NCBI GenBank assembly: GCA_023402845.1
Contig: JAEYFP010000030.1
Coordinates: forward strand, 73,038-137,037
From: Bacillota bacterium
GTDB taxonomy: Bacteria > Bacillota > Clostridia > Lachnospirales > Lachnospiraceae
Direction of reading: 5' to 3'
DNA: 64,000 bases
Shown: positions 24,920-34,149 of the stretch, in pieces
Position numbering within the stretch: the first letter of the stretch is position 1
How the letters are laid out: the number at the start of each line of letters is the position of its first letter
Translations under genes and position numbers: made by a program
Notes under the pieces: model-generated
What the model saw: the letters and a program-made list of their open reading frames with translations, nothing else
Databases searched by the model: none
Told to the model about the DNA's origin: nothing

Positions 24920-25237
24920 ATGTATACATTTTTAACTGAAGCGACGACAACATCAGCGTCAGCGAATATTGTGATGATCGTACTTTATGTGGTAGTCATC
25001 GGCGGATTTTTTTATTTTGCAATGATCCGTCCTCAGAAAAAAGAACAGACGAGAATGAGTGCGATGCTGTCTGAATTGGAAACGGGAGACAGCGTTCTTA
25101 CAAACAGCGGTTTTTACGGAATTGTCATTGATATTACGGATGACACGGTCATCGTGGAATTTGGCAATAATAAAAACTGCAGAATTCCGATGCAGAAGTC
25201 GGCGATCGCACAGATTGAAAAATCAACCGCCGAATAA
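24920..25237 (+). CDS. yajC: Preprotein translocase subunit YajC
   Basis: A 105-residue inner-membrane protein. One helix (about 16-37, ANIVMIVLYVVVIGGFFYFAMI) is followed by RPQKKEQ, the typical YajC junction, and a small soluble domain (LETGDSVLTNSGFYGIVIDITDDTVIVEF). YajC associates with SecDF and the Sec translocase. secD and secF usually follow; here leuB does instead. AGGAGG precedes the ATG. Confidence 0.93.
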   Translation: MYTFLTEATTTSASANIVMIVLYVVVIGGFFYFAMIRPQKKEQTRMSAMLSELETGDSVLTNSGFYGIVIDITDDTVIVEFGNNKNCRIPMQKSAIAQIEKSTAE

Positions 25238-25273
25238 AGCATCCGCTCAGAAACATATATGAAGCACAATTCG

Positions 25274-25303
25274 GGATGCTCCTATGGTTGGGGCATCCTT
25301 TCC
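25274..25303 (+). terminator. Terminator after yajC
   Basis: GGATGC (25274-25279) pairs with GCATCC (25293-25298), followed by a short T-rich stretch. Confidence 0.5.
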
Positions 25304-25350
25304 TTCATAAAAAATTAGTATAAGTACTTATGATGGAAGGCAGGTGTGCA

Positions 25351-25376
25351 AAGAGCCTGTTGAAGGCTTTTATTTA
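25351..25376 (+). terminator. Attenuator-like hairpin in the leuB leader
   Basis: AGCCT (25354-25358) and AGGCT (25364-25368) close a 5-base loop, and flanking A/T pairs lengthen the stem. TTTATTT follows. It stands 24 bases before the leuB ATG, so it may attenuate the operon. No Leu-codon leader peptide and no T-box sequence were found. Confidence 0.45.
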
Positions 25377-25399
25377 ACAGAATTTAAGAGGTGAATCAG

Positions 25400-26485
25400 A
25401 TGAAATTTCAGATAGCATGTATTCCCGGCGACGGAATCGGGCCGGAAATTGTAGCAGAAGCCCAAAAAGTTCTGGACCGGACTGCGAACCGGTTCGGACA
25501 TGAATTTATTTATACAAAGCTGCTGCTCGGAGGCGCTTCCATCGATGTACACGGCATTCCGCTGACGGAAGAAACCATTGAAAAAGCAAAGGCTTCCGAT
25601 GCGGTGCTGATGGGTTCGATCGGAGGAGATGCAGCGACATCGCCATGGTATCGGCTTGCACCAAATCTAAGGCCGGAGGCAGGACTGCTCGGTATCAGAA
25701 AAGCACTGAACTTATTTGCCAATTTGAGGCCGGCTGTTCTATATGAAGAGCTTGCAGATGCCTGTCCGTTAAAAAAGGAAATTATCAGCGATGGGTTTGA
25801 TATGATCATTATGCGCGAACTTACCGGAGGACTGTATTTCGGAGAGCGAAAGACCGTAGAAGAAAACGGAGTCAGGAAAGCAATCGATACACTGACCTAT
25901 GATGAAAATGAGATCAGAAGAATTGCTGTGAAAAGCTTCGAGATTGCAAAAAAGAGGCGGGGTAAGGTGATAAGTGTTGACAAGGCAAACGTGCTTGATT
26001 CCTCAAGGCTGTGGAGAAGCGTCGTTGAAGAGGTGGCGGGAGATTATCCTGATGTGGAGTTGTCCCATATGCTTGTCGATAACTGTGCGATGCAGCTTGT
26101 CAAAGATCCGGCACAGTTTGATGTAATCCTTACAGAGAATATGTTCGGTGATATTCTGTCGGATGAGGCCAGTATGGTGACTGGTTCGATCGGAATGCTG
26201 GCTTCCGCGAGTTTGAATGACACGAGCTTTGGGCTTTATGAACCGAGCCATGGCTCGGCACCGGATATTGCGGGAATGAACAAGGCAAATCCGATCGCGA
26301 CGATCCTTTCGGCTTCGATGCTTCTTCGGTACTCTCTGAATCTGGATGCGGAAGCCGATGCTGTGGAAGCGGCGGTCAAGCAGGTACTGAAAGAGGGCTA
26401 CCGGACGGGTGATATTATGTCGAATGGCTGTAAGCTCGTCGGAACGGCAGAAATGGGAACGTTGATTGCAGATAGGATCCTATAA
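25400..26485 (+). CDS. leuB: 3-isopropylmalate dehydrogenase
   Basis: A 361-residue NAD-dependent enzyme that oxidises and decarboxylates 3-isopropylmalate in leucine synthesis. Motifs are IPGDGIGPEIVAEA, MGSIGGDA, LNLFANLRPA, IIMRELTGGLYFGERK, VDKANVLDSSRLW, VDNCAMQLV and the NAD-binding EPSHGSAPDIAGMNKANPIATILSA. The ATG at 25400 sits after AAGAGGTG; an in-frame GTG nine bases earlier would overlap that site. It begins a leuB-ilvD-ilvB cluster. leuA and leuCD are not here. Confidence 0.96.
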   Translation: MKFQIACIPGDGIGPEIVAEAQKVLDRTANRFGHEFIYTKLLLGGASIDVHGIPLTEETIEKAKASDAVLMGSIGGDAATSPWYRLAPNLRPEAGLLGIRKALNLFANLRPAVLYEELADACPLKKEIISDGFDMIIMRELTGGLYFGERKTVEENGVRKAIDTLTYDENEIRRIAVKSFEIAKKRRGKVISVDKANVLDSSRLWRSVVEEVAGDYPDVELSHMLVDNCAMQLVKDPAQFDVILTENMFGDILSDEASMVTGSIGMLASASLNDTSFGLYEPSHGSAPDIAGMNKANPIATILSASMLLRYSLNLDAEADAVEAAVKQVLKEGYRTGDIMSNGCKLVGTAEMGTLIADRIL

Positions 26486-26510
26486 AATAAAAAGAAAAGG
26501 GGAAAATACG

Positions 26511-28178
26511 ATGAAAAGTGACGCAGTTACAAAGGGAGCACAGCAGGCTCCGCACAGATCGCTGTTTAATGCGCTTGGTTTTACAAAAGAAGAAATGGAA
26601 CGCCCGCTGATCGGAATTGTCAGCTCTTATAATGAAATTGTTCCGGGACATATGAATCTTGATAAAATCGTGGAGGCCGTCAAGTTGGGAGTTGCTATGG
26701 CCGGCGGGACACCCGTCGTATTTCCTGCAATCGCTGTTTGTGACGGTATTGCAATGGGGCATATCGGAATGAAGTATTCCCTTGCAACGAGAGATCTGAT
26801 TGCTGATTCTACGGAATGTATGGCGCTTGCGCATCAGTTTGACGCACTTGTCATGGTTCCAAACTGTGACAAAAACGTGCCGGGGCTTTTAATGGCCGCT
26901 GCAAGAGTAAACGTGCCGACTGTGTTCGTGTCGGGCGGTCCGATGCTGGCGGGACGCGTGCACGGAGAAAAGACGAGCCTTTCCAGTATGTTTGAGGCAG
27001 TCGGTGCATTGTCTGCCGGAAAGCTGACAGAAGAGGATATTATGGAATTTGAAGAAAAGGCCTGTCCGACATGCGGCTCCTGCTCGGGTATGTATACCGC
27101 AAACAGCATGAACTGTCTGACGGAGGTGCTTGGCATGGGTCTGCGGGGCAACGGCACGGTACCGGCTGTTTATTCGGAACGCATTCGGATTGCCAAGCAT
27201 GCGGGCATGCAGGTTATGGAGATGTTAAGACAGAATATCCGTCCGCGGGATATTATGACAGAAAAAGCATTTTTAAATGCGCTCACGGTAGATATGGCGC
27301 TTGGCTGTTCTACGAACTCCATGCTGCATCTGCCGGCAATTGCTTATGAGGCAGGTGTTGAGCTGAATCTTGATATTGCAAATGAAATCAGTGCACGGAC
27401 GCCGAACTTGTGTCATTTGGCGCCGGCGGGACATACTTATATAGAAGAATTAAATGAAGCGGGCGGCGTTTATGCAGTTATGAACGAATTGGATAAAAAA
27501 GGCCTGCTTTATACGGAACTGATTACTGTTACAGGGAAAACTGTCAAGGAGAATATTGAGAACTGCATTAATAAAAATCCGGAGGTTATTCGTCCGGTTG
27601 AAAATCCGTACAGTCAGACAGGCGGTATTGCCATTTTAAAAGGAAATCTTGCTCCGGATTCGGGTGTGGTAAAGCGTTCCGCAGTTGTGCCGGAAATGCT
27701 TGTACATGAAGGCCCGGCAAGAGTCTTCGAATGCGAAGAGGATGCGGTAAATGCGATTAAGAACGGAAAGATTGTGGAGGGGGATGTGGTTGTGATTCGT
27801 TACGAAGGTCCAAAAGGCGGACCGGGTATGCGGGAAATGCTCAATCCGACTTCTGCGATTGCCGGCATGGGGCTTGGATCGAGCGTGGCTCTCATTACTG
27901 ACGGTCGCTTTTCCGGGGCTTCCAGAGGCGCTTCAATCGGTCATGTATGTCCGGAGGCAGCTGTCGGCGGTCCGATCGCGCTTGTAAAAGAAGGAGATCT
28001 GATCAAAATTAATATTCCTGAAAACAGGCTGGATTTTGATGTTTCCGAAGAAGAGCTTGCGAAAAGAAAAGCAGAATGGAAGCCGAAGGAACCAAAGGTG
28101 AAGACAGGATATCTTGCGAGATATCAAAAACTTGTAACGAGTGGTGATAAGGGTGCCGTACTGCGGATTCCGGACTGA
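26511..28178 (+). CDS. ilvD: Dihydroxy-acid dehydratase
   Basis: A 555-residue iron-sulfur enzyme that dehydrates dihydroxy acids in valine, leucine and isoleucine synthesis. The cluster region shows VPNCDKNVPG with Cys 119 and CPTCGSCSGMYTANSM with Cys 185, 188 and 191. The first ligand seen in many members is absent: YNEIVPGHMNL has Gly where they have Cys, a pattern I associate with the clostridial and archaeal branch. Later motifs include the TDGRFSGASRGASIGHVCPEA stretch near the C-terminus. AAAGGGG precedes the ATG. It is the second gene of the leuB operon. Confidence 0.95.
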   Translation: MKSDAVTKGAQQAPHRSLFNALGFTKEEMERPLIGIVSSYNEIVPGHMNLDKIVEAVKLGVAMAGGTPVVFPAIAVCDGIAMGHIGMKYSLATRDLIADSTECMALAHQFDALVMVPNCDKNVPGLLMAAARVNVPTVFVSGGPMLAGRVHGEKTSLSSMFEAVGALSAGKLTEEDIMEFEEKACPTCGSCSGMYTANSMNCLTEVLGMGLRGNGTVPAVYSERIRIAKHAGMQVMEMLRQNIRPRDIMTEKAFLNALTVDMALGCSTNSMLHLPAIAYEAGVELNLDIANEISARTPNLCHLAPAGHTYIEELNEAGGVYAVMNELDKKGLLYTELITVTGKTVKENIENCINKNPEVIRPVENPYSQTGGIAILKGNLAPDSGVVKRSAVVPEMLVHEGPARVFECEEDAVNAIKNGKIVEGDVVVIRYEGPKGGPGMREMLNPTSAIAGMGLGSSVALITDGRFSGASRGASIGHVCPEAAVGGPIALVKEGDLIKINIPENRLDFDVSEEELAKRKAEWKPKEPKVKTGYLARYQKLVTSGDKGAVLRIPD

Positions 28179-28240
28179 AAAAGGATTACAAAAACAGATA
28201 AAAGTTTTAATAAATCAAGATAAAACGAGGAGTGTGGAAT

Positions 28241-29920
28241 ATGCTGTTGACCGGTGCGCAGATTGTAATGGAGTGTTTGAAGGAACAGGGAGTAGATACG
28301 GTATTTGGTTATCCGGGCGGTACAATTTTAAATATTTATGATGAACTGTACAAATATCAGGATACAATCAAACATTATCTGACTTCTCATGAGCAAGGTG
28401 CTGCTCATGCCGCCGACGGATATGCGAGGGCGACGGGCAGAGTCGGTGTCTGCTTGGCGACATCCGGTCCGGGGGCGACGAATCTTGTGACAGGCATTGC
28501 GACCGCTTATATGGATTCTGTGCCGCTTGTTGCAATTACGGCAAATGTGGTGCTGCCGCTGCTTGGAAAGGATACTTTTCAGGAGGTCGATATTGCAGGT
28601 GTGACGATGCCGATTACCAAGCATGGTTATATTGTAAAGGACGTGAAGGAACTTGCAGCAACGATCAGAAAGGCATTTTCAATCGCCCGTTCCGGCAGAC
28701 CAGGTCCCGTCCTTGTGGATATTACAAAGGATGTTACCGCAAATAAAACGGAATATACGCCGGTAAAGCCGGAGGCGCTTATCGTGTCAAAAAATTATAC
28801 GGAGGCGGATATTGAAAAAGCGTTGGAGCTGATTGAATATTCCGAGCGTCCTTATATTTATTCGGGCGGCGGAACGGTGATTTCGGGTGCATTTGATGAG
28901 CTTGCGGAGTTTGCACATAAAATAGAAGCACCTGTCTGCGATACCCTGATGGGGAAAGGCGGCTTTGACGGAACAGACGAGCTTTACACAGGGATGATCG
29001 GGATGCATGGTACGAAGACGGCGAACTTTGGCGTGAGCAAGTGTGACCTGCTCATCGCAATCGGTGCACGTTTCTCGGACCGTGTGGTAGGGAATGCACA
29101 AAAATTTGCAAACGGCGCTAAAATTCTGCATATCGATATCGATCCTGCAGAAATCAATAAAAATATAAAGACAGACGCGAGCGTAATCGGAGATGTGAAG
29201 GAAGTGCTTTCGATATTAAATCAGAGGCTTTCAAAACAAAACCATCCCGAGTGGCTTGCACTGATCAAAGAATATAAAGAAAGCTACCCTCTAAAATATC
29301 CCCGGCATGTGCTGACCTGCCCTTATGTTGTCGAAGAAATTTACAGAGTGACAAATGGGGAAGCAATCATTACGACTGATGTCGGGCAGCACCAGATGTG
29401 GGCGGCGCAGTTTTATAAATATACGAAGCCGAGGACATTCCTTTCTTCGGGCGGACTCGGAACGATGGGCTATGGACTTGGCGCCTGCATCGGTGCAAAG
29501 GTCGGCTGCCCGCAAAAGACTGTTATCAATATCGGAGGAGACGGCTGTTTCCGCATGAACATGAATGAACTTGCTACCGCAAGCCGCTATGATATTCCGA
29601 TTATTCAGGTTATTATCAATAATTCGGTACTCGGCATGGTGCGCCAGTGGCAGACGCTGTTTTATGAAAAAAGATATTCCAATACGGTGTTTAACGATAA
29701 GGTGGATTATGTGAAGGTGGCTGAGGCACTTGGCTGCGAGGCCATCCGAGTGACAGAAAAAGAGGAAATTGGGCCTGCGGTGGAAAAGGCGATTGCATTG
29801 AACAAGCCGGTTGTGATAGAATGTGTAGTTGACAGTGACGATAAAGTGTTTCCGATGGTTCCTGCCGGAGCTGCTATTGAGGAAGCCTTTGATGCTGATG
29901 ATCTGAAAAATAATAAATAA
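28241..29920 (+). CDS. ilvB: Acetolactate synthase large subunit
   Basis: A 559-residue thiamine diphosphate enzyme making acetolactate or acetohydroxybutyrate. The N-terminal domain has VFGYPGG and HEQGAAHAADGYARATGR with the essential Glu. The middle FAD-type domain includes GMIGMHGTKTANFGVSKCDLLI, and the C-terminal ThDP motif is GGDGCFRMNMNELATASRYD. The regulatory small subunit gene ilvN does not follow, unlike the usual order; it must be elsewhere or missing. GAGGAG precedes the ATG. It follows ilvD by 62 bases. Confidence 0.95.
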   Translation: MLLTGAQIVMECLKEQGVDTVFGYPGGTILNIYDELYKYQDTIKHYLTSHEQGAAHAADGYARATGRVGVCLATSGPGATNLVTGIATAYMDSVPLVAITANVVLPLLGKDTFQEVDIAGVTMPITKHGYIVKDVKELAATIRKAFSIARSGRPGPVLVDITKDVTANKTEYTPVKPEALIVSKNYTEADIEKALELIEYSERPYIYSGGGTVISGAFDELAEFAHKIEAPVCDTLMGKGGFDGTDELYTGMIGMHGTKTANFGVSKCDLLIAIGARFSDRVVGNAQKFANGAKILHIDIDPAEINKNIKTDASVIGDVKEVLSILNQRLSKQNHPEWLALIKEYKESYPLKYPRHVLTCPYVVEEIYRVTNGEAIITTDVGQHQMWAAQFYKYTKPRTFLSSGGLGTMGYGLGACIGAKVGCPQKTVINIGGDGCFRMNMNELATASRYDIPIIQVIINNSVLGMVRQWQTLFYEKRYSNTVFNDKVDYVKVAEALGCEAIRVTEKEEIGPAVEKAIALNKPVVIECVVDSDDKVFPMVPAGAAIEEAFDADDLKNNK

Positions 29921-29956
29921 AGATTCCAAAAGCCGTTTTGTAAAGGATTATAGAGG

Positions 29957-31351
29957 ATGTGGAAGAAGATTCTGAAAATTACGGGCATCGTGCTGCTGAG
30001 TGCCTTTGCGGCTGCCTGTATCGTTTATCTTGTAATTGCGTTCTATTACCGGCAAACATTTTTGTACGGAACTTATATCAACGGTATTTCTGTTAAGGGA
30101 CTGGATGTTGCGGGAGCGGATGCGTTGCTGGCAAAGGAATATGCGGGCTATACGCTGACGCTTAAAGAACGTGATGGAAAAACAGAAATGATTGATGGAG
30201 AGCAAATCGGTTTTTCCGTGAGTCTTACAAAGGAATTGACAAATTTATTAAATCATCAAAATGCATTGCTTTGGGGTTATTATTTTTTTGATCCGCTATC
30301 CTTAGAGCTGGTGCCGGAGTATACTTATCAGGAAGAAAAATTAGAAGAAGCATTGGAGAGCCTTGCATGTTTTCAGCTCGAGGCTGCCAATTTGACGGCA
30401 AAACTGGAAATTCAAAAGAAATATTTGGGCTATCTTCTGATCGATGAAACAACTGACATTGTCGAAACACAAGAGGTCAAAGCGCTGGTGAGGCAGGCAC
30501 TTTCTGAGGGAAGTACCAGTGTGTCGATTGAGGAGTGCTTTGTTCCGTATCTGCCTACGAAGGAAATGCAGGAGGTATATGGGCTCTGGAAAAAGATTGA
30601 TAAGGTGCAGCGGACGAATGTGGTCCTTGAAGATGACGGCCTGGAACGCACGCTGAATGCGGGAATTATTGTTGACTGGATTGTGGCGGATGGGGACGGA
30701 ATGCCTGTGCTTGACGAAGCGGGACAGATTCAGTTCAAACCGGAAATGGTTGAGAAATTTGTAGAAGAATTGTCTGTCCTGTTTGACACGGATAAAAAAG
30801 ACCGTTTGTGGAAGAAAAAGGATGGCGGTTCCGTATGGCTGAAATATGCCGCTCCCGGTTATCAGATTGATCAGGAGGCGGAGATCGAGCAGCTTACAAA
30901 GGCGGCCCTGACAGGAAAGAGTGAGAAAAGAGAGCCGATTTATACGAAGGAAGGAAAGGGCAGGGGCAAGGAAGAGATCGGTGATACTTATATAGAGATT
31001 GATATGAATGCACAGAAATTATATTATTTTGTGGATGGAAAATTGAGATTGACGACGGATATTGTCACCGGAAATACTTCCAGAAGGAACGGTACACCCG
31101 CAAAAATCTGCGCCATTTATGCAAAACAAAAAAACCGCGTGCTGCGGGGAGCTAATTATGCCTCGTTTGTAAATTATTGGATGCCCGTTTCGGGAAATAT
31201 AGGTATACATGATGCCACATGGCGTGATGAATTTGGAGGGGAAATATATAAGACCGCCGGTTCACACGGCTGCATCAACCTGCCGAAGGAAAAAGCAGAG
31301 GCACTCTATGAAATGGCGGAGGTGGGTACTCCGGTTATTTTATATAATTGA
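29957..31351 (+). CDS. L,D-transpeptidase (YkuD) with peptidoglycan-binding domain
   Basis: A 464-residue membrane-anchored protein. One helix (about 7-28) is followed by a putative peptidoglycan-binding type 4 region (YINGISVKGLDVAGADALL and related repeats). The C-terminal YkuD domain ends in HDATWRDEFGG and the active-site motif SHGCINLP, with the catalytic Cys. It links peptidoglycan stems through 3-3 bridges outside the membrane. GAGG lies just before the ATG, 36 bases after ilvB. A cell-wall role is firm; the exact crosslink is inferred. Confidence 0.9.
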   Translation: MWKKILKITGIVLLSAFAAACIVYLVIAFYYRQTFLYGTYINGISVKGLDVAGADALLAKEYAGYTLTLKERDGKTEMIDGEQIGFSVSLTKELTNLLNHQNALLWGYYFFDPLSLELVPEYTYQEEKLEEALESLACFQLEAANLTAKLEIQKKYLGYLLIDETTDIVETQEVKALVRQALSEGSTSVSIEECFVPYLPTKEMQEVYGLWKKIDKVQRTNVVLEDDGLERTLNAGIIVDWIVADGDGMPVLDEAGQIQFKPEMVEKFVEELSVLFDTDKKDRLWKKKDGGSVWLKYAAPGYQIDQEAEIEQLTKAALTGKSEKREPIYTKEGKGRGKEEIGDTYIEIDMNAQKLYYFVDGKLRLTTDIVTGNTSRRNGTPAKICAIYAKQKNRVLRGANYASFVNYWMPVSGNIGIHDATWRDEFGGEIYKTAGSHGCINLPKEKAEALYEMAEVGTPVILYN

Positions 31352-31401
31352 TTGAATTGTTTTCAATAAAAATTTTATATAGATCAAAGGAGGAGAAAAC
31401 G

Positions 31402-32484
31402 TTGAAAAGAGTGTATAACTTTTCGGCAGGTCCGGCAGTTTTACCTGAGGAAGTATTAAAAGAGGCTGCAGATGAGATGTTAGACTACAGGGGATGCGGC
31501 ATGTCCGTCATGGAAATGAGCCATCGATCCAAGGTTTACGATCAGATTATCAAAGAGGCGGAAGCAGACTTAAGAGACCTCATGAATATCCCGGATAACT
31601 ATAAGGTGTTATTTTTACAGGGCGGAGCGAGCCAGCAGTTTGCAATGATTCCGATGAACCTGATGAAGAATAGGGTTGCCGATTACATCGTAACAGGACA
31701 GTGGGCGAAAAAGGCATGGAAGGAAGCTTCCATTTATGGAAAGGCAAATGCAATCGCCTCGAGTGAGGACAAAACATTTTCCTATATTCCCGATTGCTCC
31801 GATCTGCCCGTTTCCGAAGATGCTGATTATGTATACATTTGTGAGAATAATACGATTTACGGTACGAAATTCAAAACGCTTCCGAACACGAAGGGAAAGC
31901 CGCTCGTTGCGGATGTGTCCTCCTGCTTTTTATCGGAGCCGGTCGATGTGACACAATACGGTGTCATTTACGGCGGCGTCCAGAAAAATGTCGGCCCTGC
32001 GGGTGTCGTCATCGTTATTATCAGAGAGGATCTGATCACGCAGGATACGCTTGAGGGAACGCCCACGATGTTAAAGTATAAAACGCATGCGGATGCGGAA
32101 TCGCTGTATAATACTCCGCCCGCTTATGGCATTTATATTTGCGGCAAGGTGTTTAAATGGATCAAAAAAACGGGTGGTCTTTTGGCCATGAAGGAACGAA
32201 ATGAAAAGAAAGCAAAGATTTTATATGATTTCCTTGATGCAAGTATACTGTTTCGTGGTACTGTTGAAAAAGAGTCCCGCTCGCTGATGAATGTGCCGTT
32301 TGTGACCGGCAGCGAGGAGCTGGACGCGAAGTTTATAAAAGAGGCAAAGGAAGCCGGATTTGAGAGTTTAAAAGGACATAGAAGTGTCGGCGGTATGCGT
32401 GCGAGTATTTACAACGCAATGCCGATTGAGGGTGTGGAGAAGCTCGTTAAATTTATGAAGAAATTTGAAGAGGAGAATAGGTAA
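31402..32484 (+). CDS. serC: Phosphoserine aminotransferase
   Basis: A 360-residue PLP enzyme that makes phosphoserine from 3-phosphohydroxypyruvate. It shows NFSAGPAVLPEEVL at the start, GCGMSVMEMSHRS, LFLQGGASQQFAMIPMNL, and the PLP-Lys motif IYGGVQKNVGPAGV. The start codon is a TTG, 8 bases after an AAAGGAGGAG site; no closer ATG exists, and the family N-terminus begins here. serA follows after one base, so they form a two-gene serine operon. Confidence 0.95.
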   Translation: MKRVYNFSAGPAVLPEEVLKEAADEMLDYRGCGMSVMEMSHRSKVYDQIIKEAEADLRDLMNIPDNYKVLFLQGGASQQFAMIPMNLMKNRVADYIVTGQWAKKAWKEASIYGKANAIASSEDKTFSYIPDCSDLPVSEDADYVYICENNTIYGTKFKTLPNTKGKPLVADVSSCFLSEPVDVTQYGVIYGGVQKNVGPAGVVIVIIREDLITQDTLEGTPTMLKYKTHADAESLYNTPPAYGIYICGKVFKWIKKTGGLLAMKERNEKKAKILYDFLDASILFRGTVEKESRSLMNVPFVTGSEELDAKFIKEAKEAGFESLKGHRSVGGMRASIYNAMPIEGVEKLVKFMKKFEEENR

Positions 32485-32485
32485 A

Positions 32486-33649
32486 ATGTTTAGATACACG
32501 TGTTTAAATCCGATTGCACAGGTCGGTCTGGATAGGTTTACGGTAAATTATGAAGCGTGTGAAAAGATAAGTGAAGCAGACGGCGTGCTTGTCAGAAGTG
32601 CCTCAATGCATGATATGGAACTTCCGTCCAATCTCCTTGCTGTTGCAAGAGCCGGTGCCGGTGTAAATAACATTCCGCTTGATAAGTGTGCGGAAAAGGG
32701 TATTATCGTATTCAATACGCCGGGTGCAAATGCAAACGGCGTCAAGGAGCTTGTCGTTGCGGGAATGCTGCTCGCTGCCCGTGATATTGTCGGCGGTATC
32801 AACTGGGTGAAAAAGGAAGCCGGTAATCCCGACATTGCGAAGCTGGCTGAAAAGGAAAAGAAGAATTTTGCGGGGCATGAGATTCAGGATAAGAAGCTTG
32901 GAATTATCGGCCTCGGTGCGATTGGGGTCCGGGTGGCTAATGTCGCAAAGAATCTGGGAATGGAGGTATACGGCTACGATCCTTATATTTCCGTAGATGC
33001 CGCATGGAACCTGTCCAGAGATATCAAACACGTGCTGAATGTCGATGAAATTTATGAGCAATGTGATATCATTACGATTCATGTGCCGCTGATGGATGCG
33101 ACAAGAGGGACGATCAATAAAGAATCCATCGCAAAAATGAAGCCCGGCGTGATTCTGCTGAACTTTGCGAGAGATCTCCTTGCAAATGAGGAGGATGTTG
33201 TGGCAGCGATCAAGGAAGGAAAGGTTGCAAAATATGTATCCGATTTTCCCAATTCGACGACTGCCGGCGTAGACAACTGTATCGTGATCCCTCATCTTGG
33301 TGCGTCCACGGAGGAATCCGAGGATAACTGTGCGAAAATGGCTGTAAAGGAGCTTATGAATTATCTGGAAAACGGTAACATTAACAATTCCGTCAACTTT
33401 CCGAACTGCGACATGGGTGTGTGCGGTGCGGCAGGCCGTGTGGCGATGATGCATAAAAATGTAGCTAACATGATTACGAAGTTTACAGCTTCCTTTGGTG
33501 ATATCGGCATCAATATCTCCGACATGGTAAATAAGTCCAAGGGAGAGTATGCTTATACGATGATCGATGTGGAATCTCCGGTAACAGATGCAATTGTTGA
33601 GAAATTAAAAGCGATTGACGGTGTTGTCCGTGTAAGAGTTGTAAAATAA
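32486..33649 (+). CDS. serA: D-3-phosphoglycerate dehydrogenase
   Basis: A 387-residue NAD-dependent enzyme for the first step of serine synthesis. The Rossmann motif is LGIIGLGAIGVRVANVAKNLGMEVYGYDPY. The catalytic region has NFARDLLANEEDVVAAI and the active-site His in IPHLGASTEESEDNCA. The C-terminal ACT domain (GDIGINISDMVNKSKGEYAYTMIDVES) suggests control by an amino acid. AGGAGAA precedes the ATG, one base after the serC stop. serB is not nearby. Confidence 0.93.
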   Translation: MFRYTCLNPIAQVGLDRFTVNYEACEKISEADGVLVRSASMHDMELPSNLLAVARAGAGVNNIPLDKCAEKGIIVFNTPGANANGVKELVVAGMLLAARDIVGGINWVKKEAGNPDIAKLAEKEKKNFAGHEIQDKKLGIIGLGAIGVRVANVAKNLGMEVYGYDPYISVDAAWNLSRDIKHVLNVDEIYEQCDIITIHVPLMDATRGTINKESIAKMKPGVILLNFARDLLANEEDVVAAIKEGKVAKYVSDFPNSTTAGVDNCIVIPHLGASTEESEDNCAKMAVKELMNYLENGNINNSVNFPNCDMGVCGAAGRVAMMHKNVANMITKFTASFGDIGINISDMVNKSKGEYAYTMIDVESPVTDAIVEKLKAIDGVVRVRVVK

Positions 33650-33659
33650 TGATTACATA

Positions 33660-33720
33660 GAACAAAAGTGTGCTTTGCCCACCCTCGCAGTCATCTACTC
33701 CGGCAGCACAGCTTTTGTTC
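33660..33720. repeat. Large imperfect hairpin element downstream of serA
   Basis: GAACAAAAGTGTGCT and AGCACAGCTTTTGTTC pair over about 15 bp with one bulge. They enclose a loop of about 30 bases that has its own GCC/GGC pair. It is followed by CGCGCGCG. It is much longer than a normal terminator and resembles a REP- or MITE-like unit. Confidence 0.45.
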
Positions 33721-33743
33721 CGCGCGCGTAGCTGCACATTAAA

Positions 33744-33788
33744 TTTTTTTATATAGGAAATCCGAAGGAATTTCCTATATAAAAAAAA
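33744..33788. terminator. Long AT-rich palindrome, bidirectional terminator
   Basis: A TTTTTTTATATAGGAAAT arm and its complement fold into an approximately 18-bp stem with a small GAA loop and one bulged base. T-runs occur in both directions. Confidence 0.7.
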
Positions 33789-33819
33789 GGAAACGGCAAT
33801 TGTACCGTTTCCTTTTTTG
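33788..33819. terminator. Bidirectional terminator between serA and the 88-aa gene
   Basis: AGGAAACGG pairs with CCGTTTCCT around an 8-base loop, with six Ts following on the plus strand and eight on the minus strand. Confidence 0.75.
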
Positions 33820-34086
33820 TTATTTAAAGTCCATAAAATCCATATCAGGATCGAGCTGTTCCTTCAGCCTGTTATCCATATCGATAGATGCTTCGCTTGC
33901 AAGATCCATATATTTGATAAAAATATCTTCAACAGAAAGCTGCATTTCGCCTGCGAGCGTTTCCATGATTGGCTTTAATTTTTCGATCTGAGCGGAAATC
34001 TGGGTCTTCTGCGGGTCGATGTCCTTTAATACCTGCTCTGCATAATTGTTGATGCGGTCAAGAAATACGCGTTCTTCTGCGTTCAT
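33820..34086 (-). CDS. Small helical protein of unknown function (88 aa)
   Basis: An 88-residue acidic, probably all-helical protein (RVFLDRINNYAEQVLKDID, then IEKLKPIMETLAGEMQLSVEDIFIKYMDL). I do not recognise a family, and there is no signal peptide or membrane segment. Its reality is supported by a full GGAGG site 7 bases before the ATG, a consensus minus-strand promoter and a terminator right after the stop. An in-frame GTG six bases upstream is less likely. It stands alone, convergent with serA and divergent from the DUF1015 gene. Confidence 0.75.
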   Translation of the reverse strand: MNAEERVFLDRINNYAEQVLKDIDPQKTQISAQIEKLKPIMETLAGEMQLSVEDIFIKYMDLASEASIDMDNRLKEQLDPDMDFMDFK

Positions 34087-34111
34087 TGTCACGCCTCCTT
34101 CCTGTCAAAAT

Positions 34112-34143
34112 AACTGCCGGTAATTTAACGGTTACCAACCGGC
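34112..34143. promoter_or_regulatory. Inverted repeat in the leader of the 88-aa gene
   Basis: GCCGGT and ACCGGC flank 16 bases, with an inner GGTAA/TTACC pairing. It lies between the promoter and the start of the 88-aa gene, so it could be a leader structure or an operator. Confidence 0.35.
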
Positions 34144-34149
34144 ATACAA

